This document shows, piece by piece, positions 1 to 7,821 of a stretch of DNA of 60,061 bases; the stretch's first letter is position 1; the number at the start of each line of letters is the position of its first letter. Below the pieces are notes generated by a model that did no database searches, was not told the origin of the DNA, and saw only the letters and a list, made by a program, of their open reading frames with translations. Made by a program: the position numbers and the translations under genes. The DNA comes from Phycisphaerae bacterium (lineage in GTDB: Bacteria; Planctomycetota; Phycisphaerae; UBA1845). Location: the NCBI GenBank assembly GCA_029260235.1, contig JAJDDP010000204.1, positions 1-60,061 of the forward strand. Direction: 5' to 3'.

Positions 1-640
1 GCTTTACGACGACGCCTTGAATTGAAAAATCGGCAGAATCATCAACGATAAGGGGAAATGCGGCTGGATTGTCGCCGCGGAGGATTACCAAACGCCCCGA
101 TCCGCGCCGCTCCATGAAGATGCGCTTCAGGGTTGGCTGACCATCGACCAGGCAGGCGCAGATGCGGCCAAGGACATGCTCGGGGGCGACGTCGGGGCGG
201 TAGTGGACCAGGACGATGTCGCCCGGCTTGAGGGTGGGCTCCATGCTGTCGTAGGCCAGCCGCAAGCAGTAGTAGTCGGGGTGCCAGAGGTGCCGGAGCA
301 CGGGGAACATCTCCAGCTGTTCCTGCGATTCAGCCGGCGGACCAGCCGGGATGGAGCCTAGGAGGGGGAGGGAGAGCGTATCATGAAGCTGAGGTGCGTC
401 ATGCTCATGCCCGCCGCCGATCAGCACAGCGTCAGGCCGATCCAGGGCGACAGCCAAGGCGTGGATGGTTCTCCGGGAAGGCTGCCGCTTATCCCGCTCG
501 ATCTCGGAGAGGTAGCCCTGGTTGACCTTGGCCAGCCGAGCCAACTCGTTCTGGGTAAGCCGAAGCTGGCTGCGGATTCGCCGAACCCGCTCTCCCAAAG
601 ACTCGCCGTCAAGCTGCCTGATGGTTGTGTCGTTGTTCAT
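1..640 (-). CDS. XRE-family transcriptional regulator with S24 (LexA/CI-like) autopeptidase domain, 3' end cut by window edge
   Basis: The reading frame is open from an ATG at 640 to the window edge (213 codons visible). Residues ~16-70 form a helix-turn-helix (LTQNELARLAKVNQGYLSEI). Residues ~93-213 form an S24 peptidase-like domain. It has the expected Ala99-Gly100 scissile pair in LLGSIPAGPPAE, a nucleophile Ser132 in DSMEPTLKPGD, and a general-base Lys172 in GQPTLKRI. In the LexA/CI family this arrangement gives a DNA-binding repressor that cleaves itself when stimulated by RecA filaments. Here that mode of action is inferred from the retained residues. The gene is divergent from the nuclease-like gene starting at 810, and a 7-bp inverted repeat lies just upstream, so autoregulation and control of the neighbour are likely. 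There is no good ribosome site before the ATG. The C-terminus is missing. Confidence 0.9.
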   Translation of the reverse strand, partial: MNNDTTIRQLDGESLGERVRRIRSQLRLTQNELARLAKVNQGYLSEIERDKRQPSRRTIHALAVALDRPDAVLIGGGHEHDAPQLHDTLSLPLLGSIPAGPPAESQEQLEMFPVLRHLWHPDYYCLRLAYDSMEPTLKPGDIVLVHYRPDVAPEHVLGRICACLVDGQPTLKRIFMERRGSGRLVILRGDNPAAFPLIVDDSADFSIQGVVVK

Positions 641-643
641 CCG

Positions 644-672
644 GCGCAATTGTACAGCAATTCATATTGCGC
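644..672. promoter_or_regulatory. inverted repeat, probable operator of the S24 regulator, overlapping a -10 element
   Basis: GCGCAAT (644-650) is repeated as ATTGCGC (666-672) with 15 bases between. On the minus strand TACAAT (654-649) resembles a sigma-70 -10 box only about nine bases before the regulator's ATG at 640. That would give a transcript starting at or next to the start codon. The repeat sits in the 169-bp divergent gap, where an autorepressor would be expected to bind. No convincing -35 box is visible. Operator function is inference. Confidence 0.45.
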
Positions 673-809
673 GCCCAGAGCATACCGTATCTTCGCTCGC
701 TGGCCCCACCCAACATCGGGCGCTGGGAGCATTGAGGGGGCGTCGCCGTGCTGCATACTGGTGTCCAGCAACTTATCGAAGATAATCTCACTGCTATTGG
801 AGGATTAGT

Positions 810-1772
810 GTGGCTATCAGGGAAGCCGAATTCGACAGTGAAGCCGAGCTCCAGACGTGGGTTCAGAGTGAGTTTATCGCGTTCCTCCCCGCATCGATGC
901 TGCTGGACGGCTCGACTGTCACGACCGCGTCAGGGAAGCGCGGAATACCCGATGGTATCGCGTTCGATTTTGCCGGACGGGCCTGGTATGTGATCGAGAA
1001 CGAATTGCTAAAGCACGGCGTCTGGCCGCATATTGCCGAGCAGATGGTGCGGTTCGTTGTCGCCACGCAAAACCCGGACACTCTTCGGCGAATTCGAGAT
1101 AGGGTATTCGAGCACATCATGACCGAAGGCAGCGCGGACCGGATGGCCACGGAGTTGGATACGGTGCCAGAACGTTTGTTGCAACAGATTGAGTTGTTCA
1201 TCGAGGGAGTCAGGCCTCACTTTGTCATCTTCATTGATCGGACCAATCGCGACCTCGAAGACATGGCGCATGCCTTGGACGCTCCCACATCCATCTTCCG
1301 TGTGCAGAAGTTCATAGTTGATGGCAAGGCCGAGTATCATTCACCTGACCGAAACGTCCCCGTCATTCAATCCGACCCAGAGGATCGGAGTGCCTTCGGC
1401 AGTAATTTTGAAGTAATCGAGCTTCTTGGAGGCGGTGAACCTGCAGACGGACCGGGACGCTTTCGCTGGTATCGCCTGGCGAATGGCGACATGATTCACA
1501 TCAAGCGGTCAAAGTATCACGAGCGGAACAACTACTATTGGTACGGAATAAACCCATCAGCGCTTGAGCGACTTCAACAGCTGCGGATCACCCATGTGGT
1601 CTTCGTGATGGGCGAGTATGGTTTCGCGAAGATTCCGGTCGAGACCGTGCGGACATTTGTGAGCCATACGAAGACCAGTTCCAATCCAGACGGTTCGATC
1701 CGCCATTATCATTTCTTGAGTTCGCATGACTCGGAGCCGGAACTCTCTTGGTCCAACGAAGTGCCGAAGTAA
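810..1772 (+). CDS. PD-(D/E)XK nuclease-like protein of unknown function
   Basis: This 320-residue protein starts at GTG, with GGAGG (799-803) six bases upstream. Residues ~45-83 read GIPDGIAFDF...WYVIENELLKHGVWPHI. The acidic PD pair at 47-48 followed by a strand carrying Glu63/Glu65 is the layout of PD-(D/E)XK nuclease-fold proteins, although the usual lysine is not obvious. The C-terminal half (from ~residue 210) is a separate module with RFRWYRLANGD and NYYWYGI motifs that I do not recognise. No signal peptide or membrane segment is present, so it is probably cytoplasmic. It diverges from the LexA-like regulator, which suggests stress- or damage-controlled expression. The actual substrate is unknown; a restriction or defence role is a guess from fold and context. 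Confidence 0.7.
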   Translation: MAIREAEFDSEAELQTWVQSEFIAFLPASMLLDGSTVTTASGKRGIPDGIAFDFAGRAWYVIENELLKHGVWPHIAEQMVRFVVATQNPDTLRRIRDRVFEHIMTEGSADRMATELDTVPERLLQQIELFIEGVRPHFVIFIDRTNRDLEDMAHALDAPTSIFRVQKFIVDGKAEYHSPDRNVPVIQSDPEDRSAFGSNFEVIELLGGGEPADGPGRFRWYRLANGDMIHIKRSKYHERNNYYWYGINPSALERLQQLRITHVVFVMGEYGFAKIPVETVRTFVSHTKTSSNPDGSIRHYHFLSSHDSEPELSWSNEVPK

Positions 1773-1847
1773 GCGCTGTCCGATCACTTCTACGCATTTG
1801 AGCAGTAGGCGCCCCAACCAAGACAACTTCAACAAGGCTAGTACTGC

Positions 1848-1864
1848 GGCGGGCAGCGCCCGCC
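1848..1864. terminator. hairpin between convergent genes, possible bidirectional terminator
   Basis: GGCGGGC and GCCCGCC form a 7-bp GC-only stem with a 3-base loop. It lies between the convergent genes ending at 1772 and 1912. On the plus strand GTTTTC follows nearby; there is no long T-run directly after the stem, so it may also be a repeat-type hairpin rather than an intrinsic terminator. Confidence 0.4.
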
Positions 1865-1911
1865 CTACTCGTTTTCAGCGAGGAGAGATGGCCTGAATCC
1901 AGCTACGAGCG

Positions 1912-3186
1912 CTACCCCTTCTTCGCGGGCGATGCACCGGCCTTGGGCAGAGTGTTTGCCCAAATCGCACCGAGAGGCAATGCATGGATGCTTGAGCCGA
2001 AGGGGATGGCATCTTGCCCGGTGTATAGCACGATACCTCGATGAAACCGCTTGCCGGCAATCTGGGCCAGTGCTCTTAGGCCCTTGAGATCGTTCGGGCT
2101 GAGCGTTGCACCGGCTTTGACCTCGATACCGACGATGCGGCCCGACCGATCTTCCAGAACGATGTCAACCTCGCGTCCTTCCTGCGTGCGGAAGTGGAAT
2201 AGCTCAGGTCTTGTCTTGCTCCACGACGCTTGCTTGTGAAGCTCAGCGACTACGAAGTTCTCCATCAAGGGCCCGCCTTGTTTGGCGTCGCTTACTAGCC
2301 GATCCTTGCTTAATCCCAGCAGGTGGGCGAGCAGGCCGGCGTCGTTCAGGCATAGCTTCGGCGATTTGACCAGCCGTTTGCCGATGTTGGTCGACCACGC
2401 GGGCAGAGCCTGAACGATGAAGGTCATCTCCAGCAATGCGAAGTACCGCTTGAGCGTCGTCTGCGGAATCGACAAATCGCGGGCGATGTCGGCGAAGTTG
2501 AGGGACGACCCCACGCGGGTAGCCAACAACGTCAACAGGCGAGGCAGTTCGGTCAGCCCCTCGATGTTCGACAAGTCGCGTATGTCGCGTTGCAAAATCG
2601 TGGTGATGTATGCCCGGAACCAGTCATCGCGCCGGGACACGCTTCGTGTCGTGCAGATTTCAGGATAACCGCCGCGCAGCACACGCTCCATAAGTTTGGA
2701 CGACGCCAACGGCTTCTCTGGCGGGCGCGGATTGTTATTAGCGAACAGCGTATCAATGAAGGTTTCGCGGACGCCCTCGATCTCACCTTGCGAGAGAGGC
2801 CAAAGGGGGAGTATCTCGATCCGGCCAGCCAGCGACTCGGACACTTTGGGGACGAGCAATACGTTGGCCGATCCTGTGAGCAGGAAGCGACCAGGCTTTT
2901 TCTTGCGGTCCACCTCACGCTTGATGGCTGGGAATAGTGCGGGGGCTTTTTGCACTTCATCGAGAACAAGAGGCCCGTCGAAACCGCGGATGAAACCCAT
3001 CGGGTCGCCGGTCGCGGCTGCTAGTGTGGCAGCGTCATCCAGCGTCAGGTAGGAAGCCTTCGATATCCCCTTGGCGATTGCCTGCACGAGCGTACTCTTG
3101 CCTGTCTGGCGTGCGCCGTGCAGGAATACCACAGGCGTGTCCTTGAGAGCCCGCCGAAGCCTTGTCGCGATGTTTCGCTCGATCAT
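1912..3186 (-). CDS. AAA ATPase with DUF4143 C-terminal domain
   Basis: This 424-residue protein is full length for the family. The N-terminal AAA part (residues ~18-170) has a Walker A HGARQTGKST (23-32), a Walker B PLVLDEVQKAP near residue 75 and FLLTGSANVLL just after. The C-terminal DUF4143 part contains a winged-helix-like stretch (IPQTTLKRYFALLE). It ends in GREVDIVLEDRSGRIVGIEVKAG-type motifs that look like a PD-(D/E)XK core (Asp, Glu, Lys all present). Proteins of this architecture are abundant, patchily distributed and mostly uncharacterised; a nucleotide-driven DNA or partner-protein role is inference. The gene is convergent with the nuclease-like gene at 810. It is preceded by a conspicuous inverted repeat at 3200-3275 that could control it. 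Confidence 0.9.
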   Translation of the reverse strand: MIERNIATRLRRALKDTPVVFLHGARQTGKSTLVQAIAKGISKASYLTLDDAATLAAATGDPMGFIRGFDGPLVLDEVQKAPALFPAIKREVDRKKKPGRFLLTGSANVLLVPKVSESLAGRIEILPLWPLSQGEIEGVRETFIDTLFANNNPRPPEKPLASSKLMERVLRGGYPEICTTRSVSRRDDWFRAYITTILQRDIRDLSNIEGLTELPRLLTLLATRVGSSLNFADIARDLSIPQTTLKRYFALLEMTFIVQALPAWSTNIGKRLVKSPKLCLNDAGLLAHLLGLSKDRLVSDAKQGGPLMENFVVAELHKQASWSKTRPELFHFRTQEGREVDIVLEDRSGRIVGIEVKAGATLSPNDLKGLRALAQIAGKRFHRGIVLYTGQDAIPFGSSIHALPLGAIWANTLPKAGASPAKKG

Positions 3187-3199
3187 GGTGGTAAGCCTA

Positions 3200-3275
3200 C
3201 CCGGTGGTCGGCTGAATATCCACCATTATGTGGCTGAATATCGTCCACTTAGTGGTGGATTTTCAGCCACCCGGG
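3200..3275. repeat. three-copy inverted/direct repeat upstream of the DUF4143 ATPase gene
   Basis: GGCTGAATATCCACCA (3210-3225) returns inverted as TGGTGGATTTTCAGCC (3253-3268), with one mismatch. A third related copy (TGGCTGAATATCGTCCAC, from 3231) lies between them in direct orientation. The outer arms extend to CCCGG/CCGGG at 3200 and 3275. The block ends 14 bases before the ATPase start codon at 3186. It could be an operator array, or a hairpin in the leader that controls translation. It may also be a remnant of a small mobile repeat. Confidence 0.6.
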
Positions 3276-3383
3276 GCTGGGAAAGATGGATCGAGGGCTG
3301 TAGGTCACGGCCGGGGATACTATCGGACGGCATTGGGCGGTGCGGATGTGGCTGCCGCTACGGCGGTCAGCGCCCGGCAGGAC

Positions 3384-3554
3384 TCACGGAATTCGCCCTG
3401 TTTCGACGTCTATAATGAACCGAGTCAACCCGCTCATGTACACCCGTTGAGCATCGTACATGGCCATGTGGCCGCCGTTGGGGCAATGGAGGTAGCAACC
3501 GTTCTTGAAGGCGCTAGCCATCCACTCCATGTGCTCGTGGCTCACGGTGTTGGA
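3384..3554 (-). pseudogene. C-terminal remnant of a proline-iminopeptidase-family alpha/beta hydrolase
   Basis: About 56 residues, in a frame that runs from roughly 3554 to a stop at 3384-3386, read like the last strand and helix of this hydrolase family. They include EHMEWM, LHCPNGGHMAMYD (the His that completes the Ser-Asp-His triad) and GLTRFIIDVE. Upstream of about 3554 the similarity stops abruptly and no part with the nucleophile Ser or the oxyanion region is found in either direction. The fragment therefore looks like the tail of a gene lost by deletion or replacement. The identification rests on motif memory, so moderate confidence. Confidence 0.6.
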
Positions 3555-3929
3555 AAAACGGGACGGCAAGCTGTGATCTTTGATTCGGCTGTCCCCCACC
3601 CTTCCGTTGCGCTCAAGGGTAGGGCATCGGTGCGTTTGCATACATCCTCGCCGTAAACTGAGCACGTGCAGCACCTTAGAGCGGATTCTGCCGCCAGGCG
3701 CTGCCTGAATGACACGAGTAGAGCATTACGCTGGGTGCTTGGACCGGAGGTGCTCTTGGAGCTGAAGGCCGGCTCCAGAATGGCTGGTACAAAGCGGGCT
3801 TCTCTGCCTTGCAATACGATTGCCACCTCGCCATGATAGGCGCTTGGGGTCGGCGGCTGTTGGGCGTCGGTTTCAAGTCAACTGAGCTCGTTCTGCGAAC
3901 CATAACCTGTTTTTGATGAGGCTTTGAGC

Positions 3930-5246
3930 GTGAAGACTTCTGTATCTGAACTCGTTACCGCCGAGAGAGAATCGACCGAGATCCCTGAGGCCGCTGATTC
4001 GCTTTTTGCGATGGCGGTCAACGTGATGAACCATGCGGCTGACGTGCTCGGGTTGGATAACTACATCCGCTCGATTCTCTCCCAGCCCAAGAACTCGATC
4101 ATCGTCAACTTCCCGGTGCAGATGGACGACGGCAATTATGAGATCGTTCGCGGCTTCCGGATCCAGCACAACAATGCGTTAGGCCCGTACAAGGGCGGCA
4201 TTCGCTACCACGAAGACGTTGCCCTGGATGATGTTCGGGCGCTCGCCCTTTGGATGACGCTCAAGTGCTCGTTGGCCGGCGTTCCGTTCGGCGGGGCCAA
4301 GGGCGGCGTGAAGGTGAATCCGCGCGAAAGAAGTCGGGATGAGATGTGCCGGATCACGAGACGGTTCACCAGTGCACTTGGCACCAATATCGGCCCAGAC
4401 TATGACATCCCCGCCCCGGATGTCGGCACCAATGCCCAGACCATGGTTTGGATCATGGACACCTACATGAACACCACGGCAGGCTTGGCCCGACAGCTTC
4501 CGCTCAACGTAGTCACCGGCAAGACCTTGGAGTGTGGCGGCAGCCTGGGTCGAGAGAAAGCAACCGGCCAAGGTGTGGTGTATGTCTGCGAGGAGATGCT
4601 GCCAGCCATGGGCATCACGCTCAAGGGCGCCCGCGTAGCCCTGCAAGGCTATGGCAACGTCGGCTCGCACACCGCTATGCTGTTGCACGACTTGGGGGCA
4701 AAGATCGTCGGGGTAATGGATCACACCGGAGCCATCGTCGAAGAGAACGGCCTCGATGCCCACAAACTGGCTGAGTATGTCGCCCAAGCTGGCGGAGTAG
4801 CCGACTTCAAAGAGGCGACCGCAGTCGATTGGGACGCCTTCTATGCCGTTGAGACGGACGTGTTCATTCCTGCCGCTCTCGAAAAAATGATCACAGCTGA
4901 CATCGCCAAATGCATTCAAACCAAAGTCATCGTCGAAGCCGCCAACGGTCCAACCGATGCCCCCGCAGAACCGATTTTGAGCGAGCGAGGCATCGAAATA
5001 TTGCCGGCTATCCTCTGCAACTCAGGCGGTGTCACTGTCAGCTACTTCGAGTGGGTACAGAACAAGAACAATGAGACCTGGGTGCTGGAAGATGTGGATC
5101 GCAGGTTGCGGCGCTATGTGGCTGAAATGTGCGCTCGGGTGCGCAAGACTCGACGCGAGTTCAACTGCGATATGCGGACATCAGCTTACGTTGTAGCTCT
5201 TCAGCGGATCGGCGACGTCTACAAGCAGCGCGGAATATTCCCCTAA
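3930..5246 (+). CDS. gdhA: Glu/Leu/Phe/Val dehydrogenase (glutamate dehydrogenase)
   Basis: The enzyme interconverts glutamate and 2-oxoglutarate plus ammonia using NAD(P), linking nitrogen and carbon metabolism. The 438-residue length is typical. The substrate domain shows GPYKGGIRYH and the catalytic-lysine stretch SLAGVPFGGAKGG, then DIPAPDVGT. The Rossmann domain shows ALQGYGNVGSHTA with the GxGxxG pattern. The closing part contains NSGGVTVSYFEWVQN, diagnostic for this family. I chose GTG 3930, eight bases after GATGAGG; TTG 3924 in the same frame is too close to that site but cannot be excluded. Cofactor preference cannot be read with certainty. It is a single gene, 98 bases before purN on the same strand. 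Confidence 0.95.
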   Translation: MKTSVSELVTAERESTEIPEAADSLFAMAVNVMNHAADVLGLDNYIRSILSQPKNSIIVNFPVQMDDGNYEIVRGFRIQHNNALGPYKGGIRYHEDVALDDVRALALWMTLKCSLAGVPFGGAKGGVKVNPRERSRDEMCRITRRFTSALGTNIGPDYDIPAPDVGTNAQTMVWIMDTYMNTTAGLARQLPLNVVTGKTLECGGSLGREKATGQGVVYVCEEMLPAMGITLKGARVALQGYGNVGSHTAMLLHDLGAKIVGVMDHTGAIVEENGLDAHKLAEYVAQAGGVADFKEATAVDWDAFYAVETDVFIPAALEKMITADIAKCIQTKVIVEAANGPTDAPAEPILSERGIEILPAILCNSGGVTVSYFEWVQNKNNETWVLEDVDRRLRRYVAEMCARVRKTRREFNCDMRTSAYVVALQRIGDVYKQRGIFP

Positions 5247-5281
5247 TGCGGAGTGATACCGCAACTGACTCAAGGAGTGCA

Positions 5282-5298
5282 ACTGCTCTGTGAGCAGT
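5282..5298. terminator. short hairpin between gdhA and purN
   Basis: ACTGCTC (5282-5288) pairs with GAGCAGT (5292-5298) around a 3-base loop. No T-run follows, so it may be a weak terminator or attenuator in the 98-base gap rather than a full stop. Confidence 0.25.
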
Positions 5299-5344
5299 GA
5301 GCGCAATCGCGTGGCCGTGCCACGCCTTGTCACGGCAGGATCCC

Positions 5345-5956
5345 ATGTCAAGCTCGAACCCCATTCGCTTGGGCGTGCTACTGTCAGGCTCGGGCAGAAC
5401 CCTACAAAATTTGTGCGATAGCATTGCCGACGGCACCTTGAACGCCGTCGTCAACATCGTCGTTTCCAGCCGCCCCGATGCCTACGGGTTAGCCCGGGCC
5501 AAGAACATTGGATTACCAGCTGTTAGCATCCCCAGACGCGGTCTGTCAGCCAGCGACTTTGACGATGCCATCACCGACGCGCTTGCCCATGCAGACATTG
5601 ACCTGGTGTGCATGGCTGGCTTTCTCTCCTTTTGGCGCATCCCGCCACAATTTGAAGGAAAGGTGATCAACATTCATCCAGCGTTGCTGCCGGCTTTTGG
5701 CGGCAAGGGTTTCTACGGCCAGCGAGTCCACGAGGCGGTCATCCAAGCCGGCAGCAGCGAAACCGGCTGTACGGTCCATTTCTGCGACAACCAGTACGAC
5801 AACGGGCAGATCATCTTGCAACGGCGGATCGAGGTTAGCCCCGATGACACACCGGGATCCCTCGCCGAGCGGGTCTTTGCAGAAGAATGCATCGCCTATC
5901 CCGCAGCGATCCAGTTCCTCGCCGACAGCGGTTCGGGCCCATTCAGAAACAAGTGA
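5345..5956 (+). CDS. purN: phosphoribosylglycinamide formyltransferase
   Basis: PurN transfers the formyl group of 10-formyltetrahydrofolate to GAR, the third step of de novo purine synthesis, in the cytoplasm. The 203-residue protein has the N-terminal phosphate-binding loop LLSGSGRTLQN, the catalytic NIHPALLPAFGG (Asn and His), and the Asp-bearing TVHFCDNQYDNGQII, which varies from the commoner D-x-G-x-D-x-G-P form. I start it at ATG 5345 because GGCAGGA lies about six bases upstream; an in-frame upstream ATG at 5297 adds 16 residues unlike the family. It is convergent with recA. Confidence 0.92.
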   Translation: MSSSNPIRLGVLLSGSGRTLQNLCDSIADGTLNAVVNIVVSSRPDAYGLARAKNIGLPAVSIPRRGLSASDFDDAITDALAHADIDLVCMAGFLSFWRIPPQFEGKVINIHPALLPAFGGKGFYGQRVHEAVIQAGSSETGCTVHFCDNQYDNGQIILQRRIEVSPDDTPGSLAERVFAEECIAYPAAIQFLADSGSGPFRNK

Positions 5957-6092
5957 TCCCCGCCCGATTGGCCAATGCCAGCCGACCTACTCACAGCAAG
6001 GCAGCCTCGAACCTTGCACGCAGGATCCACCAACACCAAACCCAAAGTGCGCGGATCGCTCTGGCTAGACCCGCTGAACCAGCCGATCATGC

Positions 6093-7241
6093 CTAACCAG
6101 ATTTGCCTTTCTTGCTACCGGATGCTGCCTTGGTGTCGCTCTTGCCCGGTTTAATCTTGCCAGCCTTGATTTCCTGATCTTCCGCCCGTTTGGCTAGGAT
6201 TTTTTCTCTGATCTCGTTGAACAAATCAGGATTGTCCTTGATGAAGAGTTTGGAGTTTTCCCGCCCTTGGCCCAAGCGAACATCGCCATAGCTGAACCAC
6301 GCACCGCTCTTGACGACAATCCCATCACCCAAAGCCAAGTCAATCAAATCGCCTTCCTTACTGATGCCGCTGTCGAACATGATGTCGAATTCAGCTTGTC
6401 GAAATGGCGCCGCGACCTTGTTCTTGACCACCTTGGTTCGGACGTGGTTGCCGGTGATCACGTCACCTTCTTTGATGGCTGATATGCGGCGAATGTCCAA
6501 ACGCACAGAGCTATAGAACTTCAAAGCCCTGCCACCGGGTGTAGTCTCCGGATTGCCAAACATGACCCCGATTTTCATGCGGATCTGATTGATGAAGATG
6601 ACCGTGCAGCGCGTCTTGGCGATGGCGGCGGTGAGTTTTCGCATGGCTTGGCTGAGCAAACGGGCCTGCAAGGCGACGTGGGCATCACCCATCTGCCCTT
6701 CGATCTCAGCCCGGGGGATCAGCGCCGCCACTGAATCGATTACGATCGCATCCACCGAGGCAGATCGAATCAGCATCTCGGTGATTTCCAGAGCTTCTTC
6801 GCCGGAGTTGGGCTGGCTGACCAGCAATTGCTCTAGGTTGACGCCGCACTTTCGCGCCCATGTTGGATCGAGTGCATGCTCGGCATCAACAAAGGCGGCT
6901 ACGCCGTTTTGCTTTTGGGCATTGGCAACGACATGTAAGGCAAGGGTAGTCTTGCCTGACGACTCAGGCCCGAACAGCTCAATGATGCGGCCACGCGGCA
7001 AACCATGCCCACCCAAGGCTAAATCGAGCGACAGAGTTCCTGTGGAAATTCCGTCCTCGATGATCGGCACGGCCCCAAGGGTCATGATGGCCCCCTTGCC
7101 AAAGGCCGATTCAATCTGCTGCAGGGCCCGGTCTAAGGCTTGGTCGCGCTTCTTGGCTTGGCTTTCTTCCATGGTGGTTTTCTTCCGCTCTGCCGCTGGT
7201 GTGGCTGTTGCAGTTGCAGTTGCAGTTGCAGTTGCTGTCAC
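6093..7241 (-). CDS. recA: recombinase A
   Basis: RecA forms ATP-dependent filaments on single-stranded DNA for homologous recombination and for triggering self-cleavage of LexA-type repressors. All landmarks are present: Walker [23 protein letters not shown], the [19 protein letters not shown] loop-2 region, and a Lys/Gly/Ser-rich tail. Two starts are possible. GTG 7241 overlaps the thpR stop (GTGA), suggesting coupled translation, and gives an N-terminal run of Thr-Ala dipeptides encoded by a hexanucleotide repeat. ATG 7172 gives the canonical [13 protein letters not shown] start, with GGAAG nine bases upstream. Either way the gene is last in a pfkB-thpR-recA operon. It is convergent with purN. 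Confidence 0.97.
   Translation of the reverse strand: MTATATATATATATPAAERKKTTMEESQAKKRDQALDRALQQIESAFGKGAIMTLGAVPIIEDGISTGTLSLDLALGGHGLPRGRIIELFGPESSGKTTLALHVVANAQKQNGVAAFVDAEHALDPTWARKCGVNLEQLLVSQPNSGEEALEITEMLIRSASVDAIVIDSVAALIPRAEIEGQMGDAHVALQARLLSQAMRKLTAAIAKTRCTVIFINQIRMKIGVMFGNPETTPGGRALKFYSSVRLDIRRISAIKEGDVITGNHVRTKVVKNKVAAPFRQAEFDIMFDSGISKEGDLIDLALGDGIVVKSGAWFSYGDVRLGQGRENSKLFIKDNPDLFNEIREKILAKRAEDQEIKAGKIKPGKSDTKAASGSKKGKSG
7207..7236. repeat. hexanucleotide tandem repeat at the 5' end of recA
   Basis: On the plus strand GTTGCA occurs four times in perfect tandem (7207-7230), followed by a one-base variant GTTGCT (7231-7236). Read on the minus strand from GTG 7241 it encodes alternating Thr and Ala. 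Because the unit is six bases, copy-number change would keep frame and would alter only the length of the RecA tail, or the leader if ATG 7172 is used. Confidence 0.85.
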
Positions 7242-7801
7242 GTTTGTTCACCCAATTCATGTCGAGAGATATTTGAATAGCAAGCCCCGGCTCTAGTCAG
7301 CTCAGACCGCACCACAAAAATCGCATCAACCCGCTGCGATCCAGTCGGCGGAGCCACCTCCTCAACGGCTTCCCGCAATCGCCCCACCGTCTTGCCGTTC
7401 CGCACGCGACCGAGGGTTAGATGAGGCGTGAAGGGCCGATGCTCCCGGGAAAAACCCAGCCGTTCGAAGGCGTTTTCGCACAAATCACGGCAGTGCCCCA
7501 ACTTGTTGGCCCCATCGCGAACACCCATATGTATAACCCGCACGTCGCCCCGCGCTGGGAAACAGCCACAGCGGGTCAGCTCCAACTGAAAGGGCTGAGC
7601 TTGTTGGGCGACAGTCGCCGTAACTTGGCACACGGCTTGGACTTCATCGTCCGGCTCTTCACCAAGAAATTTTAAGGTCAAATGCATCTGCTCCCATTGG
7701 GTCCAACGAATCGCCCTGGGCCAGCCAGCCAATTGTTGCTGGATGGTCACCAACGATTGTTTGATCGACTCGCTCAACTCGACGGCGATGAACAGGCGCA
7801 C
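7238..7801 (-). CDS. thpR: RNA 2',3'-cyclic phosphodiesterase (2H family)
   Basis: ThpR-type enzymes of the 2H phosphoesterase superfamily open 2',3'-cyclic phosphates on RNA ends and were first described as 2'-5' RNA ligases. The 187-residue protein has both HxTx motifs, [10 protein letters not shown] and [10 protein letters not shown], and the characteristic MRLFIAVEL start. It begins at GTG with AAGGA about 11 bases upstream. It sits 20 bases after the PfkB kinase gene and its stop overlaps the recA GTG by four bases, so all three are probably cotranscribed. The physiological substrate is not known from sequence. Confidence 0.92.
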   Translation of the reverse strand: MRLFIAVELSESIKQSLVTIQQQLAGWPRAIRWTQWEQMHLTLKFLGEEPDDEVQAVCQVTATVAQQAQPFQLELTRCGCFPARGDVRVIHMGVRDGANKLGHCRDLCENAFERLGFSREHRPFTPHLTLGRVRNGKTVGRLREAVEEVAPPTGSQRVDAIFVVRSELTRAGACYSNISRHELGEQT

Positions 7802-7821
7802 CGTGCGGCTATCCTTTTTTG

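Larger units (their letters stand above)
3187..3929. other. gene-poor region with repeat and a decayed hydrolase fragment
   Basis: The 743 bases between the ATPase gene and glutamate dehydrogenase hold the inverted repeat at 3200-3275 and the hydrolase remnant at 3384-3554. Elsewhere the open frames in this stretch (for example plus 3228-3656 and minus 3542-3826) have no recognisable motif. I see no intact gene. Confidence 0.5.

Noticed and set aside
1008..1340. Minus-strand frames inside the nuclease-like gene
   Set aside because: Shadows of a gene with good ribosome site and coherent domains.
4179..4919. Long minus-strand frame (246 aa) inside gdhA
   Set aside because: It is antisense to a gene with complete family motifs and has no ribosome site or recognisable domain.
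6589..7296. Plus-strand frame of 235 aa over recA
   Set aside because: Antisense to RecA, whose motifs are unambiguous; composition is Ser/Arg/Ala shadow-like.
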